Source: Saccoglossus kowalevskii
Lineage: Eukaryota; Hemichordata; Enteropneusta; Harrimaniidae
Assembly: GCF_000003605.2 (NCBI RefSeq)
Contig: NW_003148281.1
Coordinates: 1 to 64,000 of the forward strand
DNA: 64,000 bases
Direction: 5' to 3'
In this document: in pieces, positions 24,401 to 34,100 of the stretch
How positions within the stretch are numbered: the stretch's first letter is position 1
Layout: every line of letters begins with the position of its first letter
Translations under genes and position numbers: made by a program
The notes under the pieces: model-generated
What the model saw: the letters and a program-made list of their open reading frames with translations, nothing else
Databases searched by the model: none
Told to the model about the DNA's origin: nothing

Positions 24401-25440
24401 TCGATGGAAAAATCTGACAACGGTGTAGTTTTACACACATCTAATGCACGTTACCAAGGTTACAACAAAGGCGAACGGAAGTCTCGGCCACCATTTTCAA
24501 CCCCATATTTATCGATCACATACATGTTTTTTGACTTGTGGGTTAAATTGCCCAATGTCCCCTGGATTACGCCATATATCAACTATCCCAAAATGATAAC
24601 TAGCAATACACACAGACCGTGATAGTGGCCGGGAAGAGACCTACTAAAAAGACATCGAAATTGTATAATCGTGTGTTTTAGTAATTTAATTGGCATTTCC
24701 TAGTTAATTGGCATTTTATGAAGAAAAAACAAAACGAAAAAAAAAAACAGTAAATAGGAAGCTCATATATACTGAATGGGGCACGTAAACGATGACGTTC
24801 ATTGGCCGTCCGTCGCAGAATTTTATTCTCTAGAGGTTTATCGTTCCCTAACCGTGGGAACCCCAGCGAGTCTTTAGGAATAAAGTCCATTGTAAAACGC
24901 ATTAATACAATAGCTGGAATGTCGTTAAGTTCAAAAACGCCATATGTTAGTTCAAGTCTGTGACACGGATACATCGCTATACCCGGCTACAGCTGTCCGT
25001 ATTCGCTGAAATCAAACCCAACTCTTTAGTAATTTACGGATAAATATGCAGGCCATTGTTCAAAACTCAAAAAGCACGAAACAGGGCATCTCGCCTACGC
25101 AACACTCCGATACACCAGAAAGTGTAGACAATAGTTTGAATCAATTCCGCGGTTCTCCCAGGTATCTACTTCTGAATCTACAACTATGGTAACGATTGGT
25201 TTCGAAGGTCACGCCCCTCGATTCTTGAACCGTGTAAAACAACAGGTAAATTCAAGGTGAATTCTCACAGTTAAACAACAGATGTGTTTAGTGATTGTTT
25301 GTTCTCTGTTGCTGTCCTTGTGCTATCATCGTCACCGTCCCTTACGGTTGATTTGGACGATCGCCAATTTGGATGCAGCGTTTAGTACGTGCACCCAGCA
25401 ACCACTCCAGGTGTCACTGTTTCGTATCATGGTTGCGTTC
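21448..25440. other. Intergenic DNA with one hairpin and a T/G homopolymer block
   Basis: No gene recognised. Contains an imperfect inverted repeat at 22927-23012, a long T run followed by a G-rich run at about 22600-22640, and a strict Su(H) octamer CGTGGGAA at 24853-24860. Open frames at 23.2-24.0 kb and 24.7-25.0 kb are short and unrecognised. Confidence 0.5.
22927..23012. repeat. 86-bp imperfect inverted repeat (hairpin)
   Basis: The left arm CGAATGTAGGAA and following GGCCACCATTTTC pair with the right arm GAAATGATGGCC and TTCCTACATTCG. The GGCCACCATTTTCAACCCC motif also appears singly at about 24488-24506, so this may be a small dispersed foldback family. Confidence 0.65.
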
Positions 25441-25491
25441 AAACTCAGACTAGTAATACAATGTATTACAATGTATTACTAGTCTGAGTTT
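25441..25491. repeat. 51-bp palindromic foldback
   Basis: Perfect 19-bp arms (AAACTCAGACTAGTAATAC at 25441-25459 and its reverse complement at 25473-25491) around a 13-nt centre. It shares the CAGACTAGTAAT core with 21071-21110 and lies just left of a family A MITE. Confidence 0.85.
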
Positions 25492-25526
25492 CAAATTATA
25501 CATATAGCAGAAGAGTTTTTTACCAC

Positions 25527-25630
25527 GTACTGTCGGTGGTCTTCGCGCAGCGCGTCTTCGAATTTTATGTAAACAAATAATGTATTTTACACGCGTTGTG
25601 TACGGGACGCGGCTCGACGACCACCGCCCT
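25527..25630. mobile_element. TTAA-flanked MITE, family A copy 5
   Basis: The right end CGACGACCACCGCCCT is followed by TTAA at 25631-25634. The left end is diverged but still shows GTCGGTGGTCTTCGCGC. The interior AAACAAATAATGTATTTTAC resembles copies 1 and 2. It has no coding capacity. Confidence 0.7.
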
Positions 25631-25634
25631 TTAA

Positions 25635-28600
25635 TAACAGTATTTACATATATGGTCTACTATGTACCTAACAACGCACCAATTCAGGCCATTCTACGTC
25701 CCGTGTACTCAGAATTATAGTTCCTCAATTATAGAGGGACTGAGTCACTCTCTATGATCCATGCTATGATACAGGAACTACTAGTATGGCAGAATGTAAC
25801 GTTTCATTTTGATTGTTACCACGCAACTAAATAAACTTGTCACGTCGCTGTTACTAAAATCGAGTGTTAGTAACGATGGCCGTGTCACGTGTACCACAAG
25901 TACGAAAAATAACATTCTCCTTTCGCCACATTTACCAGGATGAGAAACATTGCGCCGGTAATTCGATGTTCGCGTTTTGTTCGCGTGTCATGGTTAAAAA
26001 TCCCCGGATATGACTGAGTCAATCTCGATGTCGACGCGGCGTCATAAAAAAACAACATTAAAATGAACAATAACACATTGTATGTTTCGCCGTTTGAAGG
26101 TTTGTTTCAGAACCATCGTCAAGCTATTTTTCTATTTAAAAATGACGTCAGAAATGAAATTACAGTTCATGGTGGCATCCATTTAATGTTCGTTCAGCGA
26201 CAGCGGGGTATTGAAACCAAAGCGGTCAATGACCCCAGTGAAACAGATTGAATCACTCCATCCATGAGCATGGTGAAGTCATTACTAAATCCGTACTAGT
26301 CTGTTCTGTCGGGACTGGCCTTATGAAGAGGATGTTCTGTTGTATGGATTCTCTCTGTGCGTGCTTTGTGTATAGACGGAAAGCGATTGTTATTAAATTT
26401 CAAATGTAGTGATTGGTCAAGCTGACCTATCGTGACATGACAATTGGTGTAATTCTACTTGGAACAGTGGGTGCTGTTCAATCCCACGGAAAACGAAGTC
26501 ATATTTTCATGGTTTTTCGTCGAGACGCGTTTCTAGACGCGTTTTGGAAAGCCGTGAAAGGACACCCACATATTACACAAAAATAACACCTCGAAAATAC
26601 AAGAATACGAAAATACGAGCGGGGTAATTATTTTGCGTCTTAGCTTTTTTCCGAATTTATAGCGTTGAGATCGATGCGATAAACGAAACAGAATCTCCGA
26701 GAGAGGGGGAGAAAGAAAAAGATGGGAAGAGAGAAACACCCTTTTTCAATCTATGATCCACGGATCTTTCATGCATGAGGTTGCGATTATATGGTTCTTA
26801 CAAATTCCATTACACGTTTAGTCTCATTCATGGATATATGTATTATAATAATCTACTGATCACAAAAACTGTGCACAAATTATAAATTTATTTTAAAGAA
26901 TCTGGGCATATCTATAATTAAAATGAAGAACCTATACCAATATAACCGTTGCTGTGTATATAACCCAAATAACGTCGCACCCCAGGAATGTGCGCACTTC
27001 GTAAATCCGTCCACACTTTCCGTACTTGCCGATACACCACGTATCGACTACCATTTGTCATGGACTACAGCTTTAAATATACACAACAATACCAATACCC
27101 TGACAGGCGTGTATACTTATGGAGTGTTTTTCTCACGACCTTTTAAATCCAACGTGTCACCTCAAAGTCTATGAGTATCTGAAACCAGACCACGGATTTG
27201 CTTTTTAGTTCATTCATTGATGTCACTCGAATCCGGTGCTATTTAGTAAGCGGGGCTTCTGGTTTGGTGTGGAATGGCCGCTAAAGGAGCTGCCCGTGGC
27301 TTAGCGTTTGCACCTGACACAGGGTCGATATTTCACCGGCTATCAAAGATCGGCAGTTAACACACTTACACGGCATTTTTAAAATAGTAAAAAGAAAAAC
27401 GTGTTCAAACCCGCACAGGTGAGAACAATGTTATAGCGTCTTTACCTGTACGACGGTCGGTGTCTGTGCTACGCTGGAAGTTTGCCAACAACACAGGGCC
27501 ACCACTTGTATGGCGTACGCACATTGTAAAGCCCTTCGTATAACAATAGGCATCAATTTATTGTTCTGCGTACCAGGTAGAAGAGTGGCAGAGATTTCGA
27601 TAAAATTCCAGAAACCCTCATAACTATGACAAATTTAGATTTATTCTCTCGTTCTATGAATATGGTTGGACCAGTTGTCCTGGTGAGTGAACGTAGGGGT
27701 AGTTTGACGGCCTTTGAAACCGTGTAATCTTATGAGAGGCGGCGTGTCGCCGGTCGCATAGCCTTGGCACTCGCACGTGCCAATAGTAACATCAGAGGCA
27801 TTGGAATGCAGTGTTCCGTGAGAAATGGTTAACGGTGGAGATTTACGAGAAGTTTGTTAACGTGTTCAGACAAGATATATTCACACTAAAATAGTTGACG
27901 TTTCGGAATATATTCTGAGGGTCACATCGAAATGAAAAATAGGCGTTTCGGGTGGGGACAGACTGTTGCAGTAAAAACCAATCTGATATGTTATATTGGA
28001 TCTATTATCTCTGGTTTCCGGCGCGAGGGATCCTACTATTTTCTTTTTATGTTTTACCTTCCTTATTATATATTTATAACGAGCAAACAAATGGAATTAC
28101 CGATGATGATTTTGGGTTATTGGAAATCAGGGTTCTAGCTATTTATTGTTATGCTTCTCTCGGTTACTATGGCATTTGGGGGCGCACCATACTCGCACAA
28201 TTTGGGGACGTTAGCGATTGTGTGCATTATTTAAATACCCAGACCGCATACACTAAAAGTTCATATATATATGCATCATAACTACTTGTGCTACCAAAGA
28301 TATCGAAGTACTTTGCTCATCGCGCGGAGCTGTTTGTCTACACTCCGGAGCGTTTAAATGGCGATCCTTGTCAAATTTCTGCTATTTAATAATACCGTAC
28401 AAATATGTGAATACAATTTGACTCATTTTGTTCGTGCAAACGGGTATAGTTTCGCATAGACAAGAAATGGCAAGTTCGAACAATGTACTACGGCTAGCTG
28501 TCGACATTGTTTTCAACAGTTTCTCATTTGCTCCTCGCCTATCATCGTTTCAATCACTGCAAAATACAATGGTTATTAACTCGACGGATGAAGTGACGTA

Positions 28601-28858
28601 ACGCTTATCACATTTGGGGCAATCGTCACAACTTGACACCTTTTTTGATGTTATTTCGAGACTGTGGGGAATACGCATGCTTAGCTACCGCCGTCTCCTG
28701 GATTATAGAGTGGCGCAGGGGACGCACACGCGGGGAGGAAGAAGCGGCGGTACTGTATCCGGGCAGTATGCGAGGATACTAGGCAGATGTGAAGGAGAAG
28801 TGTGGGCGAAAAACACTGCATGACAACATATGTAACATTTCCTCAGAATCATAATCAT
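25635..28858. other. Intergenic DNA between OPA1 and Hes without recognised genes
   Basis: Open frames are short (largest 109 codons at 27952-28281, + strand) and show no family features. A tRNA-like A-box (TGGCTTAGCG at about 27298) has no matching B-box. No arrays and no strict Su(H) octamers were seen. Confidence 0.5.
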
Positions 28859-29156
28859 TTTAATAAATGTCAACTTATAAACTTGGAAAATGACATTATA
28901 TAAAATAATTGCGACACAGTAAGACAGACATCGGCGAGATGCCGTAAACCTCAAAAGCAATAAGTCACTAAATTGCTTCTCTTTTGTAAGCATCAAAACG
29001 TATATATAAAACTCTTATAATAAAATATATATATCTTATTTTACACTGTCGGTATGGAAGACCATTGTACAAAAAAATATTCATAAAGTAAATGTCTTTG
29101 GAGGTGTAGAAGTTCACAAAGTTTGTAAATGCGAGTTGGCAGTAAACGCCAAGCTC
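28859..29156 (-). other. Probable Hes 3' UTR
   Basis: Non-coding sequence after the Hes stop codon. The first reasonable poly(A) signal on the - strand is ATTAAA at 28864-28859, giving a 3' UTR of about 300 nt. Several ATTTA pentamers occur on the transcript strand (for example opposite 29125, 29089 and 28865), which is compatible with a short-lived mRNA as known for Hes genes, though the stretch is AT-rich anyway. Confidence 0.45.
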
Positions 29157-30453
29157 CTACCAGGGTCTCCATACAGACTCTGACTCGGTGGGCACGACGT
29201 GCTGCGCGAGAACAGCTGGTTTTACTTGTACTTGCGTTGTCACTGGAACAGGAGAAGTTGTTGCCTGGTACGCAACGGGAGCGAGGGATCCTGCCATCGG
29301 ACTCACTGCTGACGAACAGGCGGTGTATGATGATGTCGTTGTTGACACAACTGGGCTGGCGAGACTAGATTCCGTACTTGTTGGGCTGCCGAGCGATGAA
29401 ACTGGACTCAGAGCAGGTGTACCGTGTGCGTAAACTGGGATGAAGTGACTGGGTATTTGTCCGCCTGGGAGGGTTTGTGGCGACAAAAGAACGGCAACTT
29501 CGCCGCTTGGTAGATTTCCTGGCATGACTGGGAAAAGTCTGGCCATTGGCGAGTTAGCTTCTAGCTTAGTTGTAATGTTCGTTGTTTGGACTGACATTGT
29601 GGGCTGTGAAACTTGAAGTTGTGTGGGTGATGTTGTGGCGATACTGGTTCCCTGTACCGACGTGACGGCAGCTTGAGCGGCGACTGGCGAAGAAGCTTGG
29701 TGAACCGTATAATTTTGGCTCATATTTTGACAGCAGTTAGCGAGATGTCCAAGAAGACGTGAGCGGGTATCGGTACCGACACCTTCTACGCTGGTCAGGT
29801 AACGTTGAACTTCGCCGAAGCATTCATTGAATCCAGCTCGGTATTTGCTGAGAACGGTGGGATCTTGGTTGAGAGCAGCTCCCATTTGTTGCCTCTGTAC
29901 GTTTTGAAGATATTTGACAGTCATCTCCAAGATATCAGCTTTTTCCAACTTTGAGTGACGAGAGCTCTATAAAAAAAATAACAGGAATATATATTTAGTG
30001 ACAAGTTCCGAGAGTATACACGGGAAATGCGATATACTAGTATGCGGAGATCATAGACACGGCTTGACGCAGTATAATGCAGTCGAGGCGCCCGATGAAT
30101 GGAGATACCAATACAGTGCAGTCCATTGGAATGTAAGACACCGTGAGAAATGAGGAAGCAAAACCAAGAATACTTACATCTTTTTTCATTGCATCAAGTA
30201 TCAGAGTCTTCAACTGAGAAAGACTTTCGTTAATTCTAGCACGTCGCCTTTTCTCCATGATAGGTTTGGAGGACTGTAAGAGAAAAAAGAAAAGATCATA
30301 AGTACCTGTTGTGGATAGATAACTTGGATCATTGCAAGTTATAACACGATTTTAAAAATAATTGTAGAAAACGGGAAAAAAAGTTTGTAAATTATAAGGT
30401 AAACTTACTTTGCGGTTTTCGCTAGCTTTGCTGGCTGGCTTGTCTGCAGGCAT
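29157..30453 (-). CDS. Hairy/HES family bHLH-Orange transcriptional repressor (Hes1-like)
   Basis: Three exons on the - strand: 30453-30409, 30273-30178 and 29966-29157, all joined between codons (phase 0) with GTAAGT donors and CAG/TAG acceptors; total 316 residues. The start ATG ([15 protein letters not shown]) matches the family N-terminus. Residues 16-71 form the bHLH. The basic region [10 protein letters not shown] carries the family proline (P19) that gives N-box/class C DNA preference. Helix 2 includes [20 protein letters not shown]. Residues about 88-127 are the Orange domain ([10 protein letters not shown], then RLLGHLANC). A Ser/Thr/Pro/Gln-rich tail follows, and the protein ends in WRPW (313-316), the Groucho/TLE recruitment motif. 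In the family this is a nuclear dimeric repressor, a direct Notch target that blocks neurogenic bHLH factors and represses itself. The vertebrate Hes1 intron after the bHLH is absent here: the last exon runs unbroken from helix 2 to the stop. The family assignment is certain; the exact paralogue is not. Confidence 0.97.
29967..30177 (-). other. Hes intron 2
   Basis: 211 bp, donor GTAAGT after MKKD, acceptor TTTTTTTATAG before SSRHSK. It sits at the position in the HLH loop where vertebrate Hes genes also have an intron. Confidence 0.95.
30274..30408 (-). other. Hes intron 1
   Basis: 135 bp, donor GTAAGT after ENRK, acceptor TCTTACAG before SSKPIMEK. Same position as intron 1 of vertebrate Hes1. 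Confidence 0.95.
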
Positions 30454-30567
30454 GTTTGTATGGAAATAGTGTTACACTGGGTATATGAAAAGTAAAGCGC
30501 TGAGATTGCGTGCGGTCACAAAGAGATAAACACGAAGTGACTCGGTGAATGTCTGTGTCCGAACTAT
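30454..30567 (-). other. Hes 5' UTR (predicted)
   Basis: The start site is inferred about 30 bp downstream of the TATA box, near 30567, giving a leader of about 114 nt. A TATGGGAA (weak Su(H)-type match, + strand) overlaps the inferred start at 30565-30572. No upstream splice site is needed, because the TATA box lies so close to the ATG. Confidence 0.6.
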
Positions 30568-30590
30568 GGGAATGTGAGGTTGGTGTTTGC

Positions 30591-30597
30591 TTTTATA
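30591..30597 (-). promoter_or_regulatory. Hes TATA box
   Basis: TATAAAA on the - strand in the context GGCTATAAAAGC, about 140 bp upstream of the start codon. Vertebrate Hes1 also has a TATA promoter with the Su(H) site pair just upstream, as here. Confidence 0.85.
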
Positions 30598-30619
30598 GCC
30601 GTTTCGCATGCGAACGGCT
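30597..30619. promoter_or_regulatory. 23-bp near-perfect palindrome between TATA box and Su(H) pair
   Basis: Arms AGCCGTT(T)CGC and GCGAACGGCT around a central GCATGC-like core; only a one-base shift breaks the symmetry. On the gene strand the left part reads CGAGCCGTTCGC, directly next to the Su(H) site. A 12-bp piece, GCATGCGAAACG, recurs at 30851-30862. It may be a binding site for a dimeric factor. Confidence 0.6.
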
Positions 30620-30651
30620 CGTGTGAATTTTTTTGGCAATATATTCCCACA
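30620..30651 (-). promoter_or_regulatory. Su(H)/RBPJ paired site (SPS) of the Hes promoter
   Basis: CGTGTGAA at 30620-30627 and TTCCCACA at 30644-30651 are two Su(H) sites in head-to-head orientation separated by exactly 16 bp, the spacing known for Notch-dimer paired sites in E(spl) and Hes1 promoters. On the gene strand the order is TGTGGGAA, 16 bp, TTCACACG, then AGCCGTTCGC, which agrees with what I remember of the mouse Hes1 promoter in order, spacing and the flanking block. It should make the gene a direct, cooperative Notch target. Confidence 0.92.
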
Positions 30652-30671
30652 CCGCATTCTTGTACACGCAA

Positions 30672-30788
30672 CCAATCAGCGCTGAGCTGCTGCCTTATTT
30701 GCATGAGACGTGTGGTATGGGCTCGCGACCACTTAACACTGATTGGCTGAGGTCTAATAGAGCCTATTGTATGCCGCGCCGTGATTGG
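30672..30788. promoter_or_regulatory. CCAAT boxes and POU octamer upstream of Hes
   Basis: Three CCAAT/ATTGG pentamers (30672-30676 on +; 30742-30746 and 30784-30788 as ATTGG, i.e. CCAAT on the gene strand), the first and third in the wider ACCAATCA or GATTGG context expected for NF-Y. A perfect octamer ATTTGCAT (POU/Oct type) is at 30697-30704. Together with the TATA box and Su(H) pair these outline a compact proximal promoter. Confidence 0.65.
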
Positions 30789-30891
30789 TGTAGGCGTTGG
30801 TAGCTGTCAATCAGGCGTGTGTAATTAGCACTGACAGTTGACATCTGTTGGCATGCGAAACGTTAAGTGTCAGCCCATTATCTCGACCAAG

Positions 30892-30897
30892 CACGTG
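30892..30897. promoter_or_regulatory. CACGTG box (possible Hes autoregulatory site)
   Basis: A palindromic CACGTG in the context AGCACGTGCC, about 300 bp upstream of the TATA box. Hes proteins bind class C/B boxes (CACGNG) and repress their own genes, so this is a candidate feedback site; other bHLH factors bind it too. Confidence 0.45.
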
Positions 30898-30938
30898 CCG
30901 TTTCCTTTGTCGTCGTGCTGCGCTGAGCGTGGTCGATG

Positions 30939-30946
30939 TGTGGGAA
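30939..30946 (+). promoter_or_regulatory. Upstream Su(H) site
   Basis: TGTGGGAA in the context ATGTGTGGGAAAACC, about 290 bp upstream of the promoter pair. It is a strict single Su(H)/RBPJ site. Confidence 0.6.
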
Positions 30947-31159
30947 AACCCCGCCCACAGCAGTGGCGAGAAGGCATATTGTAAACAAGCATTTCATATG
31001 TAAACAGCCCCGCTCCGTAGCACACTCTTCAAGCCAAAGACCAAATATATTATTGTATTGGATTGCGACGACGACAAATCCCAGAATTCCACTGGTGTCA
31101 TGTGTCAGAACTCCGAGTTCCATCACTCGCTGCTTTCCCATTCATGTTAGATTGTGATG

Positions 31160-34100
31160 GAATGCACGGCTGTTAGCGTCGAAAGCCTTACCCATTAAAT
31201 GCTCAAAACGCGTGGCGTTGGAGACCCCTTCCGTGGGATGTGTTTACTTTATCTTGCGATCTTTCTGAATTATACTACCCACGGTACTTACACATACACG
31301 GTGGAAAACAGAACCCTACTCGTACTTTGTACATTTTAATGACTACGCTTTTGATGAGTTTGAGGTCGGGCAATTTAACACAGGAACAATACAGGTAGAA
31401 TCACGGCACACCTGAAATCTCGATCTGAAATCTGATCATAACACGACTATAGAAGTAGCTTGTGCGCACACTCCGGACAAGAGACTCTTACGCTCTGCCC
31501 CCATGTATAATGCATGAATGGCCTGTCACACAACTTTCGTTTGTTCTGCTGAGAATTTTCTCACGGGTCGCCTTTTCAGCTTTCCCACTGTCGGAATGCA
31601 ATGGAACCCGTTATAAACATTCTTATGCGGGCTTCCCAAGTGCTCATACAGGATACGTCGACAGCCGGTGGCCAGAACCCTGGTTTTCTCAATAGTTTCC
31701 TAAATTTTCCCACGGATACTCCGCTTGCCGCGATTTTATTATAATTTAGATTTTTTGTGGATGGGGTTCGATATGGTCGTAGCATTTCATTTCTTAACTG
31801 TTCAGAATATGTTTTATTTTCCGACTTTTTGCAACCCCCCCCCCCCTCGCACCCAGCTACATTAGTGGTACCCCGGGAATCAGTCCAATCTCAGGCCTTG
31901 CAAATCACGTATGTCGCAGGCACGTATCGCGCTGCGTAGGAACAACTTTTCAGTTCTCATTGGCTATTTGACGAATTAACGCAAAATATGTTTTTAAACA
32001 GAGAAATGTTTTGTTTTTTCTCTCGCTTATTTGAGGGTTTAAGTGTTGACCCGGGGTTAATGTGCACAAGCCGTTAACAGGTGATGGGGGGATAGCGCGT
32101 ACTGTCCGTGTACTTGTTACTGTTAAAGTCGGTGCACTCATAACAGGTGCAAGTGCATTGGTATGTTCCCCTGTAATTGGCTTACGCCCAAACTCGCACT
32201 GGCATATTACTCTCACTCATTTGTGGACGCATTTATTTCAATTACTTATTAAAAAAAGCAAAACAAATAATTTCTTTTATCTTTATATTTAGAATAGCAA
32301 CAATCATTTTAAAATGTTAGAAAAGAAGTTGTACATGTATTTCTAAATTTCTTTTTTTTTAAACGGGGTGTTTAATACCCAACCAACGGAAGCAATACAT
32401 CCGATGATGCAATAGAAGTTTTTTTCACACGTTGTGGTGTTGTTTTCCTTTGGAGGTCATGGGAAAGTAAAAAGGGCAATTGTTGAAGCAGTATAAAAGT
32501 GAGATTTGTATATGCAACGCAACACTATACGCACCGACTCTACCGTGATGGCTACCGTTCCAGTCACGCTTGTAGCCAGCCACGACACGCCACCCCCGTG
32601 CTTTCCGCGTATATACGATGGCAGCGATTGTCCATCAAACACGTCTATATGCATATTATTGTTTTCGCTAACAATTATTCTTCGACAAGCAAGACACATT
32701 AGTATATAATGCAAACACACTTTGGGCGTGTAATAATAATCGTACGGTAAATATTGCATTGCAGCAAGGTTGTAGTACATCTTGCCTAACTCTGCAACTT
32801 CGCCCTTTTTTCGCCGCACCGGTGCTTATGATCAACCTGCAATTCTCGTTTGTTTGTTTTTTGTTATTTTATTTGAACATGTGATTTTTTTTATAAACGC
32901 GTTTTATTGTGTATAGGTATGGATGTACTCCAGCAATTAGTGCGATAACTCACCTACATGTCAACCGCTGCGTCAAAAAACTTTTTCTCGGATGTTTCTA
33001 CTTTTGAAAAAATAAAAAGTAGTTTTTTGTTTTTGTTTTTTTTTTCACAAAAAGGGAACTTGAGAAGAAAAAAACTGAGAGTGAAGATGAGATTTGTTTT
33101 TAAGAAGAGCGACGTGACATCTGGTGGGGTGGAGGAATTTTCTAACTGTATTGGTATGTGGGATGGGAGTGAAGTGAAAGAACGCGAGATCGCAGTGCGT
33201 GGGAACGTGTCCCCCGATCCCTTTATCTACTGGTATTGACTCAGCCTCATAGCGTCTATCGTATACTCTTTGAATAAGAACAATGAACATGCTTATGCCA
33301 GTATTGTGTGCAAGCTTCGTTCCCACGGTGGTGTACAATGGTGTCCAATTCATATGCAAAAAATTCAAAATGGCGGGAAGAAGCCAAGTGAATGTGTTTC
33401 CTAATCATTCGGCCATTGTTTCCTCGCATGCCATTATACGGGTTTACTTTTCTCGTAACAAAACGCCTATACGGTGTGGTCACGTGGGTCCACGTGCCGT
33501 TGCTCTTCGTACTTTCCAATAATTTCCCATCGACCACGTTCCGTAACTATTAGCGCATTCCAATACAGACCAAATCAGGATAAGCACTCAGTCGTGTGAA
33601 CAAAATATAAACCCATCTTTTGTTTTTTCCCCGATTATATTTGCTCTTGCATCAGTGGAGCGACCGTGAAAGCGATCCCCATCCAAGATTTTCAGTACAC
33701 CTATCTAAAGAATGAACGACAATTTGTGTCTTCTTTTAGTAGTAATTACTAATTTAGTACGCTCGATAATGATCTACTTAATTCGACATCCGACACAATG
33801 TCCCAGTCGGAAACTTTCCCACAAGAACAGTTTGGGTCTGATGGCCCTCCGCTAAGCCGGCGACATGTAAAATGCGCGAAACTTGCAAAGCAATAACTTG
33901 CGACAACATTGCCGTTCTATTTATCAAAATACAACATTGTGCACTGAGCACATAACCTATATCTAATTACAGTTATCGAAACGATAATAACACCACCATA
34001 CTACACAGACACGTAATTTACAACGTGCACGACTAAGTTAGACTCAAACAATTATTAAAAAAACAAAAAAAACGGGCAGCTGACTCGAGTTTGGTGGTCG

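Noticed and set aside
27295-27360. A-box-like TGGCTTAGCG, suggesting a tRNA or SINE head
   Set aside because: No proper B box and no tail or flanking duplication.
29129-29433. Open frames on the + strand opposite Hes exon 3
   Set aside because: Shadows of the real coding sequence on the other strand.
30037-30258. A frame starting [10 protein letters not shown] that runs on as a 73-codon protein
   Set aside because: It is Hes exon 2 read through into intron 2; the GTAAGT donor after MKKD ends the exon.
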